Source of the DNA: Rhizobium glycinendophyticum
GTDB taxonomy: Bacteria > Pseudomonadota > Alphaproteobacteria > Rhizobiales > Rhizobiaceae
DNA length: 64,000 nt
Assembly: GCF_006443685.1 (NCBI RefSeq)
Contig: NZ_VFYP01000001.1
Span: forward strand, 2,356,001-2,420,000
Direction: 5' to 3'
The translations under genes and the position numbers were made by a program. This document shows, piece by piece, positions 9,148-15,961 of the stretch; within the stretch, counting starts at the first letter, position 1, and every line of letters starts with the position of its first letter. The notes under the pieces are model-generated. The model did not search any database, was not told the DNA's origin, and saw only the letters and a program-made list of their open reading frames with translations.

Positions 9148-10104
9148 TCAATTGGCCGGTGCCACAGGTGCGGGCACGGCAGGCGTCACAGCCGCACCGG
9201 GTGCCGCGACAGTGGCATTGTTGTTGCGACCGACACCGCTGTTGAAGAAGCGGAAGAAGTCCGAGTCCGGCGACAGCACCATGGTCGTGCCCTGGTTGCT
9301 CATCGAGGCGACATAGGCCCGCATCGAGCGATAGAACTCGAAAAAGGCCGGATCGCGCTGGAAGGCCTCGGCGAAGATCCGGTTGCGCTCGGCATCACCT
9401 TGACCGCGAAGGATTTCCGAATCGCGCTGGGCATCCGCCTGCAGCTCGACGACTTGGCGATCGGCGATCGCCCGACGGCGCTGGCTTTCTTCATTACCGC
9501 GGGCGCGGATGAGTTCCGCTTCCGCCAGACGTTCGGCCTTCATGCGCTGGAAGGTCTGCTGCGAGACTTCCTGGGTGAGGTCAGTCCGGCGGATCCGCAC
9601 GTCCGTTACCTGCAGGCCAAGGCTACCCGCAGCGGCTTGAAGGTCGTTGCGGACATCCGCCATCATCGAGCCACGCTCTTCCGAAAGGGCCGCATCGAAA
9701 TTGCGCAGACCATAAACGCGACGAAGTGCTGCATCGAGACGGGTGCGCAGACGCGATTCGGCCGCGTCCCGGTCACCCGACACCGTTTCCCGGAAGCGAC
9801 GGGCATCGTTGATTCGGTAAACGGCAAAGGCGTCGACTTCGTAAAAGGCACCGCCGCGAACCTGAACGCGGATATTGTCGAGGTCGAAGCGCAGTGCACG
9901 ATCTTCGATATACTGAACGCGATCGGCATCCATGAAGGCGAAGGGCAGTTTCAGGTAAAGACCCGGTTCTGTCTTCACATCTTGGATCTGGCCGAAGCGC
10001 AGGACAATGGCCTGTTCGCGCTCATTGACCACGAAAATCGAGGAATAGGCGAAGAACAGGATGACGGCAAAGGCCGCGACGAAATAGGGCAAACGGTTCG
10101 ACAT
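9148..10104 (-). CDS. hflC: protease modulator HflC
   Basis: A band-7/SPFH membrane protein that with HflK forms the HflKC cage around the FtsH protease and modulates degradation of membrane proteins. It has one N-terminal transmembrane helix (LPYFVAAFAVILFFAYSSIFVV) followed by the SPFH domain (about residues 25-190) and a coiled-coil region rich in Arg, Glu and Ala. At 318 residues it is of normal length. ATG 10104 follows the hflK stop by one base, so the pair is translationally coupled. An Ala/Pro/Val-rich tail ends the protein. Confidence 0.94.
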   Translation of the reverse strand: MSNRLPYFVAAFAVILFFAYSSIFVVNEREQAIVLRFGQIQDVKTEPGLYLKLPFAFMDADRVQYIEDRALRFDLDNIRVQVRGGAFYEVDAFAVYRINDARRFRETVSGDRDAAESRLRTRLDAALRRVYGLRNFDAALSEERGSMMADVRNDLQAAAGSLGLQVTDVRIRRTDLTQEVSQQTFQRMKAERLAEAELIRARGNEESQRRRAIADRQVVELQADAQRDSEILRGQGDAERNRIFAEAFQRDPAFFEFYRSMRAYVASMSNQGTTMVLSPDSDFFRFFNSGVGRNNNATVAAPGAAVTPAVPAPVAPAN

Positions 10105-10105
10105 A

Positions 10106-11245
10106 TCAGTTGCCTCCCGTTGCCGACTGGCCGCCAGGCTGGTTGCCCGCCTGCGTTCCCGGCTGTCGCGTGATTTCGTTGAGCGGCAGATAAGGCACAA
10201 CGCCCTGCTTCTCGTCGATGATCACCTTGTTCGAATTGCGCAGGACATTCTCCATGGTTTCCAGATAGATGCGCTGGCGGGTCACGTCTGGCGCCTTGGC
10301 ATATTCGTCATAGATCGAGATGAAGCGCTGGGCCTCACCTTCCGCTTCCTTGACGACCTGATCCTTGTAGGCGGCTGCCTCTTCGCGGATCTGGGCCGAC
10401 TGACCACGGGCCTGACCAAGCCGCTGGTTGGCGTACTGGTTGGCTTCCTCGACGAAACGGTCTTCGTCCTGCTGGGCGCGCTGGACTTCTTCGAAGGCCT
10501 CGGCCACTTCACGCGGCGGTGCCGCATCTTCGATCGGTACGGCATTGATGGCGATGCCGGCACCATAGTTGTCCATGGTCCCCTGGATGATGTCGCGAAC
10601 CTGGGTTGAGATGTCCTCGCGGTTGTCGCGGAAGACGTCCTGGGCCGGACGGCGACCGACCACTTCACGCATGGCGCTTTCGGCAACCTGCTGTAGCGTC
10701 TGCGACGGATCTTCAAGGTTGAACAGATAGGCCTGCGGATCAGACACGGTGAACAGCACCGAGAACTGCACGCTGACGATGTTCTGATCGCCAGAAAGCA
10801 TCAGGCCGGCACCGGGATTGTTCGAGGTGGCACGGCTGCCGACATTCTGCTGCTGCTCGGTGACCTTGACGATCTCGACCTGCTCGATCGGCCAGAGATG
10901 GAAATGAAGGCCTGGCATGGAGACTTCTTCCTTTGGCTTGCCAAAGCGAAGCTCCACGCCGCGTTCATCCGGCTGAACCGTATAGATCGCCTGGATCGCC
11001 CAAAATGCGATAAGGACGAGACCGACGATGACGAAGGCGCCGCCGTTGAAGCCACCGGGCACGACATTGCGCAGCCGGTCCTGTCCACGACGGATAAGAT
11101 CCTCCAGATCGGGGGGCTGGTTGCCGCCACCGCCGCCGCCACGCGGCCGGTTCGGCCCCTGCCCCCAGGGGCCCTGATTGTTACCACCGCCGCCGCCGCC
11201 GCCCCAAGGACCGCCGCCGCCGCCGTTCTGATTGCTCCAGGGCAT
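10106..11245 (-). CDS. hflK: FtsH protease activity modulator HflK
   Basis: Partner of HflC in the periplasmic-side cage around FtsH. The first 65 residues are cytosolic and exceptionally glycine-rich, interrupted by Trp, Asn and Pro. A transmembrane helix (about residues 70-92) and the SPFH domain follow, then a coiled coil and a Gly/Gln/Asn-rich tail. The length of 379 residues fits rhizobial HflK. The gene begins the hflK-hflC operon, with a promoter at 11326-11354. Confidence 0.94.
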   Translation of the reverse strand: MPWSNQNGGGGGPWGGGGGGGNNQGPWGQGPNRPRGGGGGGNQPPDLEDLIRRGQDRLRNVVPGGFNGGAFVIVGLVLIAFWAIQAIYTVQPDERGVELRFGKPKEEVSMPGLHFHLWPIEQVEIVKVTEQQQNVGSRATSNNPGAGLMLSGDQNIVSVQFSVLFTVSDPQAYLFNLEDPSQTLQQVAESAMREVVGRRPAQDVFRDNREDISTQVRDIIQGTMDNYGAGIAINAVPIEDAAPPREVAEAFEEVQRAQQDEDRFVEEANQYANQRLGQARGQSAQIREEAAAYKDQVVKEAEGEAQRFISIYDEYAKAPDVTRQRIYLETMENVLRNSNKVIIDEKQGVVPYLPLNEITRQPGTQAGNQPGGQSATGGN

Positions 11246-11325
11246 TCATACCTCTTTGCTGTAAATCGCTCCCAAGTCCTTGCGGTCGCGACGGTTGAGG
11301 GCCGCATCACGGAAGGTTCCACAGG

Positions 11326-11354
11326 GTTATAGGTATCGCAGCCCCGCCTTTCAA
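11326..11354 (-). promoter_or_regulatory. promoter of hflK-hflC
   Basis: On the minus strand TTGAAA (11349-11354) and TATAAC (11326-11331) are separated by exactly 17 bases, giving a leader of about 75 nt before hflK. The TTGAAA -35 is shared by housekeeping and RpoH-type alphaproteobacterial promoters, so heat induction is possible but not shown. Confidence 0.55.
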
Positions 11355-11397
11355 CGCGAAGCGGCCAACTTCTTCCGAAGACAGGGCAAATTTTCCG

Positions 11398-11922
11398 TTA
11401 TCGGCCGGTCCTGCGACGGTATATCGCGTAACGCGTCGCGTAATTGTCCTTTTCCCCAGCCGGAATGGACATTTCTTCCACCAACTCGAACATTTCGGGA
11501 TCGATATCTGGGAAATGCGTATCACCGTCGAGATCGGTCTCGACATGGGTCACGTGCAACTCGTCGGCAAGTGCCAAGGTCTGCCGATAGATCTCACCAC
11601 CACCAACGACGCAGATCGCATCGACACCCGTTTCCCCGGCAAGTGCGCGCGCTCGTCTCAGCCCCTCCTCGACAGTCGCTGCAGTCTCGACGCCCGGCAT
11701 ATGAAGCGTGGCAGTCCGGCTAACGATGACATGCGGGCGTCCCGGCAGAGGCTTAGAGCCGACCGACTCGAACGTCTTGCGGCCCATGACCAGCGGCTTG
11801 CCCATGCTAAGCGCCTTGAACCGCTTGAGATCGGTGGACAGGCGCCACGGCATGTCGCCGTCGCGCCCGATGACCCCGTTGCGCGAGACCGCGACGATGA
11901 TCAGGGTCTTGATGTCGCTCAT
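11398..11922 (-). CDS. folA: dihydrofolate reductase
   Basis: Reduces dihydrofolate to tetrahydrofolate with NADPH, regenerating the cofactor used by thymidylate synthase encoded just upstream. Family features are the N-terminal NGVIGRDGDMPWRLSTDL segment, MGRKTFES and CVVGGGEIYRQ. The 174-residue length is normal. It follows thyA by 18 bases on the same strand, an operon arrangement common in bacteria. Confidence 0.95.
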   Translation of the reverse strand: MSDIKTLIIVAVSRNGVIGRDGDMPWRLSTDLKRFKALSMGKPLVMGRKTFESVGSKPLPGRPHVIVSRTATLHMPGVETAATVEEGLRRARALAGETGVDAICVVGGGEIYRQTLALADELHVTHVETDLDGDTHFPDIDPEMFELVEEMSIPAGEKDNYATRYAIYRRRTGR

Positions 11923-11940
11923 GAAGCTTTCGCCGGCAGC

Positions 11941-12735
11941 TTAGACAGCAATCGGCGCCTTGATGCTGGCATCGGCCTCGTAGCCGACGAGGGTGAAGTC
12001 GTCATAGGTGAAGGAGAAGATGTCCCTGATATCGGGATTGAGCTTCATCACCGGCAGCGCCTTCGGCGTCCGAGACAGTTGCAGCTTCGCCTGGTCGAAA
12101 TGGTTCGCGTAGAGATGCGCATCGCCGAACGTGTGGATGAACTCGCCCGGCTCCAGCCCCGTCACCTGCGCCACCATCAGGGTGAGCAGCGCATAGGAGG
12201 CGATGTTGAAGGGCACGCCGAGGAAGATGTCGGCCGAGCGCTGGTAAAGCTGGCAGGAAAGCCGCCCGTCGGCCACGTAAAACTGAAACAGGCAGTGGCA
12301 CGGCGGCAGCGCCATCTCGTCGACCAGCGCCGGGTTCCAGGCCGAAACGATATGACGGCGCGAATTCGGATTGGTCTTGATGCCCTCGATCAGGCGAGCG
12401 ATTTGGTCGATATGGCCGCCGTCGTAATCGGGCCAGGACCGCCATTGGGCGCCGTAGACGGGTCCCAGATTGCCATTCTCGTCCGCCCATTCGTCCCAGA
12501 TCGTCACGCCGTTCTCGCGCAAGTAGCCGATATTGGTCTCGCCCTTCAGGAACCATAGAAGTTCGTGGATGATCGATCGCAGATGCAGCTTCTTCGTCGT
12601 GACGACCGGAAAGCCGTCGGCGAGATCGAAGCGCATCTGATATCCGAAGACGGAGCGTGTGCCGGTGCCGGTGCGGTCACCGCGATCGCTGCCGGTCTCC
12701 AGCACATGGCGAAGGAGGTCGTGATACTGGTGCAT
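11941..12735 (-). CDS. thyA: thymidylate synthase
   Basis: Methylates dUMP to dTMP using methylene-tetrahydrofolate. Starting at ATG 12735 the protein has 264 residues, the same as E. coli ThyA, and the catalytic cysteine in PPCHC falls at residue 146. AGGGG lies just upstream of this start; a longer in-frame start at 12765 is disfavoured. DRTGTGT near residue 20 and the [10 protein letters not shown] segment are family hallmarks. The gene heads the thyA-folA operon. A separate thymidine kinase for salvage is at 28437. Confidence 0.96.
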   Translation of the reverse strand: MHQYHDLLRHVLETGSDRGDRTGTGTRSVFGYQMRFDLADGFPVVTTKKLHLRSIIHELLWFLKGETNIGYLRENGVTIWDEWADENGNLGPVYGAQWRSWPDYDGGHIDQIARLIEGIKTNPNSRRHIVSAWNPALVDEMALPPCHCLFQFYVADGRLSCQLYQRSADIFLGVPFNIASYALLTLMVAQVTGLEPGEFIHTFGDAHLYANHFDQAKLQLSRTPKALPVMKLNPDIRDIFSFTYDDFTLVGYEADASIKAPIAV

Positions 12736-12959
12736 GGGCCCCTGGCGAGTCATGTTAGATGCCACAGTCTAGCGCCTCCGGAGGCGCGAACCAAGCGGTC
12801 TGGCCTCCTTTTCCCCGATTGAACGACGAGGACGAGACGGTGGTTGTATGCCATGCATGCCCTCGCACCAGCAGAGATACCGGCAGATTTTGGACTAGCC
12901 GAATCCACTTCGCCTCTCCGATGAAGAAAACATGCATTGAAACACAGGGAGACAAAGAG

Positions 12960-13691
12960 ATGAGAACGCCCACCATGGCCGCAATTCTGGTCACCTGGCT
13001 GACGCTGTTCTACAGCGTCGCACCGGCAACGGCACAGGCGCCTCAAGACTTTGTGGGGGACTGGACGGTTGAGGGCGGCCCGCTTGGCGCCTGCAGCATC
13101 AATCTCTCGGGCCAGGCGATGGGCGGACAATTAAAGGCGACGACCTATACCTGCGTCGGCCCCATGTCCTTCGCCTGGGCCTGGGCGCCGACCGGCAATG
13201 GCCTGAACATCCTCGGCACCAACAACTTCCTGATCGCGACCCTCCGCCCCAACCGCGGCGTCCTCGTCGGACAGTTGAACGACGGCAGCCTCGTGACCTT
13301 GAAGCCCGCGAGCGGCCAGCGGATCGCAGCCCCAAGGATTGCCCAGCCGCCGGTGGCGGCACCTGGTCAGCGCGACGGCTGCCGACGCCGATACGACAAC
13401 GACCGTTGTGCCGAGGCGACCGATATCGTGCCGCCCTTCACAGGCAACGGCCCCGTGCGGGTCCAGGCTCTGAACCAGTTGAACATTCGAGCCAAGGAAG
13501 ACATGAAGAGCCCGATCATCGGCAAGTTCGAGGTCGGCCAGTGCTTCCTGGTCGAATCATGCCGGCAGACGCCGCAATGGGGCCTGCGCTGCCGTGTGCC
13601 GGTAGGGGACAGCGGCAAAAAAGGCTACGTCATCAAGTATTTCAGTGACCAGACGGGCGATTATATCGTCTTCCGCAATCAGTGCCGTTGA
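12960..13691 (+). CDS. secreted protein with Inh-like barrel and SH3-like domain
   Basis: A 243-residue exported protein. ATG 12960 follows GGGAG and gives a signal peptide ending near residue 24 (APATAQA). Residues 25-125 form a beta-rich domain with two cysteines (GACSINL and YTCVG), resembling the AprI/Inh protease-inhibitor and Omp19 fold. After a Pro/Ala linker, residues 170-243 resemble a bacterial SH3-like domain (LNIRAKEDMKSPIIGKF) with more cysteines. Such proteins act in the periplasm or cell wall. The exact function is not recognisable. It lies immediately upstream of the tmRNA gene. Confidence 0.65.
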   Translation: MRTPTMAAILVTWLTLFYSVAPATAQAPQDFVGDWTVEGGPLGACSINLSGQAMGGQLKATTYTCVGPMSFAWAWAPTGNGLNILGTNNFLIATLRPNRGVLVGQLNDGSLVTLKPASGQRIAAPRIAQPPVAAPGQRDGCRRRYDNDRCAEATDIVPPFTGNGPVRVQALNQLNIRAKEDMKSPIIGKFEVGQCFLVESCRQTPQWGLRCRVPVGDSGKKGYVIKYFSDQTGDYIVFRNQCR

Positions 13692-13734
13692 CGGGTGTGG
13701 GCTGGGCGCGGAGCGCGATAGTTGCCCATGCCCT

Positions 13735-13763
13735 CTTTTCATCGCCTGCGGAAACACCTATAT
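13735..13763 (+). promoter_or_regulatory. promoter of the tmRNA gene
   Basis: CTTTTC (13735-13740) and CTATAT (13758-13763) are separated by 17 bases, close to the rhizobial CTTGAC-N17-CTATAT consensus. The predicted start near 13770 coincides with the first base of the acceptor-piece hairpin, which supports both calls. Confidence 0.55.
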
Positions 13764-13770
13764 CACTCGT

Positions 13771-14110
13771 GCCGGGGCTTGCTCCGGCTATGGCAATAAA
13801 CGGTCGGTGTAATAAACCTATTGGACCCGGGGGCGGTACCCGGCGCCTCCACCAAAAACCGGTCGGATCTGATCTCTTTTCAGACCGGCTTTTGATGGGG
13901 GCGAAATAGGATCGACAAGGGCGTAAAGATCGAACTTTTGCTCGGCATGATACCGCCGTTATCGGGTCACAAGTGTAGTTGCAAACGACAACAACGCTAA
14001 GGGTTATGCTCTCGCTGCCTAATGGCGGTGCGGGAAATCCGAACCAAGTCCTCTAGGTTAGCCCCTTGAGGCGGGGTCCGAAGGCACCTGGCAACAGAAG
14101 CCTTCACCTA
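13771..14110 (+). ncRNA. ssrA: two-piece (permuted) transfer-messenger RNA
   Basis: tmRNA rescues stalled ribosomes and adds a degradation tag. Here the gene is circularly permuted, as in other alphaproteobacteria. The acceptor piece comes first: a hairpin at 13771-13788, then a T-stem CCGGG/CCCGG and the end CGCCTCCACCA at 13854. The mRNA-like piece begins with GGGGGCG at 13897, which pairs over seven bases with CGCCTCC at 13844-13850. The intervening 42 bases (13855-13896) hold an inverted repeat and are presumably removed. The tag frame is 13981-14022. The 3' end is set near 14110, after a GAAGGC/GCCTTC hairpin, and is approximate. Confidence 0.93.
13981..14022 (+). other. tmRNA tag reading frame (ANDNNAKGYALAA)
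   Basis: The resume codon GCA at 13981 opens 13 codons followed by TAA. The tag ANDNNAKGYALAA has the AND start seen in other bacteria (E. coli ANDENYALAA) and ends in ALAA, the part read by ClpX. The AND-N segment is the binding site for SspB, whose gene follows at 14286. Confidence 0.93.
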
Positions 14111-14285
14111 CCCCCCCTTCTCCCAAATTATTCTTCACTCACATGCACTGTCACGTCGCGCCTACCGGAACGCGCTGAAATGATGTATCCTCCGGCGAAG
14201 CGCTTTCGCGTGACGGGGCTTTTCGCCACCGAGGCGCCGTGGCATATAGCCGTCCAAACGGCATGAGAAGGAAAGACAGGATCTG

Positions 14286-14789
14286 ATGGGGCACGACCAC
14301 ATTCGCTACGACATTCTGGCCCAGGACGCGCTGAGAAGTGTCATCCGCAAGGTTTTGACCGAAGTCGCTGCCACCGGCCGTCTTCCCGGCGACCATCATT
14401 TCTTCATCACCTTCCTGACCGGGGCACCGGGCGTGCGAATCTCGCAGCATCTGAAGGCGAAGTATGCCGAGCAGATGACCATCGTCATCCAGCACCAGTT
14501 CTGGGAGCTCAAGGTCACCGACAGCCTGTTTGAGATCGGCCTCTCCTTCTCCGACACGCCGGAAAAGCTGGTCATTCCTTTCAACGCCATCCGCGGCTTC
14601 TATGACCCTTCGGTCAATTTCGAACTCGAATTCGACGTGCCGCTGGCCGAAGAAGACGAAGCGGAAGCCGAAATCACGGCCTATCCGCTGGACGTGGTCA
14701 GCAAGACCGAAGAATCCGACACAACCGTTTCTGAAGAAAAGAAGGAAGGGTCGGTCGTCTCGCTCGACGCCTTCCGCAAGAAGCAGTAA
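14286..14789 (+). CDS. sspB: SspB-family ClpXP adaptor
   Basis: Binds the tag that tmRNA adds and hands the protein to the ClpXP protease. The N-terminal substrate-binding domain covers about residues 1-125, with HHFFITF and FNAIRGFYDPSV segments typical of the alphaproteobacterial form. An acidic linker follows. The C-terminal VVSLDAFRKKQ corresponds to the short tail that docks on ClpX. The length of 167 residues is normal. It lies 175 bases after the tmRNA gene, so tag and adaptor are encoded side by side. Confidence 0.92.
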   Translation: MGHDHIRYDILAQDALRSVIRKVLTEVAATGRLPGDHHFFITFLTGAPGVRISQHLKAKYAEQMTIVIQHQFWELKVTDSLFEIGLSFSDTPEKLVIPFNAIRGFYDPSVNFELEFDVPLAEEDEAEAEITAYPLDVVSKTEESDTTVSEEKKEGSVVSLDAFRKKQ

Positions 14790-14801
14790 CGCACCCAACG
14801 A

Positions 14802-14821
14802 AGCCGGCCGAAAGGCCGGCT
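14802..14821 (+). terminator. hairpin after sspB
   Basis: AGCCGGCC pairs with GGCCGGCT around a GAAA loop, 12 bases past the sspB stop. Only TCTCC follows, so it may be a partial terminator or an mRNA-stabilising end between sspB and the next small gene. Confidence 0.45.
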
Positions 14822-14842
14822 CTCCATCACGGGACGAGAAGA

Positions 14843-15034
14843 ATGGCTGCAGACATCGTCAATCTCCGCCAGTTCCGCAAGACGAAGGCGCGGGCAGAAC
14901 GCGAGGCGACAGCCGAACAGAACCGCCTGACCCATGGCCGTACCAAGGCTGAGAAGACCCTGACCCGCACCTTAAACGAGAAAGCCGCCAAGCAGTTGGA
15001 TCAGGGGCGCATTGAAAAACCCACCGAGACCTAG
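14843..15034 (+). CDS. DUF4169-family small basic protein
   Basis: A 63-residue, highly charged protein (VNLRQFRKTKARAER near the start) matching my memory of DUF4169, a family of unknown function in alphaproteobacteria. It is predicted helical, with many Lys, Arg and Glu, and has no membrane segment. GGGACGAGAAGA precedes the ATG. It lies between sspB and an RHH protein on the same strand. Confidence 0.7.
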   Translation: MAADIVNLRQFRKTKARAEREATAEQNRLTHGRTKAEKTLTRTLNEKAAKQLDQGRIEKPTET

Positions 15035-15097
15035 GCTTCGCTCCGTTACCCGCCGCATGACCTCGCCGCACATCGAAGCCCGAAGGCTGCCGCGCCC

Positions 15098-15343
15098 ATG
15101 ATCCGCAAACGCTCGATTACCTTGCATGGCCACCGGACAAGCTTCTCGGTAGAGGATGATTTTCTAACCGAACTTCGCACCATCGCGGCCGAGCGGTCGA
15201 TCAGCTTCGCCGCCCTGATTGCCGAAGTCGACGCGCATCGTCCTGCAGGTGCCAATCTCTCCTCTGCTTTGCGTCTCTATGTCCTCGCGCATCTCAAGCA
15301 GGCACTGAAGACCGGGGTCCCAGCCTCTGGGTGGGCGAAATAG
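15098..15343 (+). CDS. ribbon-helix-helix domain protein (RHH_4 type)
   Basis: An 81-residue protein whose N-terminus (RKRSITLHGHRTSFSVEDDF) followed by LRTIAAERSISFAALIAEVD has the strand-helix-helix pattern of the RHH_4 family. RHH proteins usually bind DNA as dimers. A target is unknown, and no toxin gene is adjacent, so an antitoxin role is unlikely. It follows the DUF4169 gene by 63 bases. Confidence 0.7.
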   Translation: MIRKRSITLHGHRTSFSVEDDFLTELRTIAAERSISFAALIAEVDAHRPAGANLSSALRLYVLAHLKQALKTGVPASGWAK

Positions 15344-15493
15344 GTACGCCACACGTACTTATTTAATATATTAGCTTTATTATCGCGGCATCAAGATACC
15401 TCGAAACACAGTTTGAACCTCTTGAACTTCGGCGATTTTTCAGTGTCCGCCGATAAGAACTGTTCCGGCCATTTTATCGACAGGACTTTTGAC

Positions 15494-15886
15494 ATGACGA
15501 CAGCCATCACTTCCAGCACCAGTGCGACGCAAACCCTCTCGACCGGCGGATCCAGGGATGCGACTGCGGCAATCAAGGCCCAGATCGCCAGCGTGCAGAA
15601 GAGCATCTCCACGCAGGAAGAAGCTCTGTCTTCCGCCGAGACTTCGGACGACGAAGCGGAGATCAATCAGCAGCTGACCGAATTGCGGAATGAACTTGCC
15701 AAGCTCCAGGCCCAACTCGCCCGGGCGAAGGCCGCTTCGGGCGAAGACCAGACCCAGCGCCCCGAACCTCCGCCGGAAAGCCGGGCCAACCATCGCATGT
15801 CCGGTGAAAGCGACAAGATCGGCACCACCAATGTGCCGGAAGACCCCGAAGACGTTCCGTTCGGCGAGCGCTACGCATACGTCTGA
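15494..15886 (+). CDS. hypothetical coiled-coil protein
   Basis: A 130-residue protein without a recognised domain. A Thr/Ser-rich N-terminus is followed by a coiled coil at about residues 25-85 (AAIKAQIASVQKSISTQEEA and ELRNELAKLQAQLA) and a Pro/Glu-rich tail ending in FGERYAYV. No signal peptide or membrane helix is seen. ATG 15494 has AGGA eight bases upstream; the open frame extends further, but no better start exists. An AT-rich stretch at 15355-15385 may hold its promoter. A terminator follows at 15937. Confidence 0.55.
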   Translation: MTTAITSSTSATQTLSTGGSRDATAAIKAQIASVQKSISTQEEALSSAETSDDEAEINQQLTELRNELAKLQAQLARAKAASGEDQTQRPEPPPESRANHRMSGESDKIGTTNVPEDPEDVPFGERYAYV

Positions 15887-15936
15887 TGCCGACGTCCCTG
15901 TGCAGGGAGCGTTTCCAAAGTTGTTGTCAAATGCCA

Positions 15937-15961
15937 CACCCGCAGATCCTGCGGGTGTTTT
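15937..15961 (+). terminator. terminator between convergent genes
   Basis: CACCCGCAG pairs perfectly with CTGCGGGTG around a 3-base loop (15937-15957), followed by TTTT. It ends the plus-strand gene at 15886. The stem can also form on the opposite strand, just past the AsmA stop. Confidence 0.75.

Noticed and set aside
9064..10173. A 369-codon plus-strand frame over hflC
   Set aside because: HflC on the minus strand is clear and coupled to hflK; the plus frame is a shadow.
15098..15343. The RHH protein as an antitoxin
   Set aside because: No toxin-like gene is adjacent; the neighbours are DUF4169 and a coiled-coil protein.
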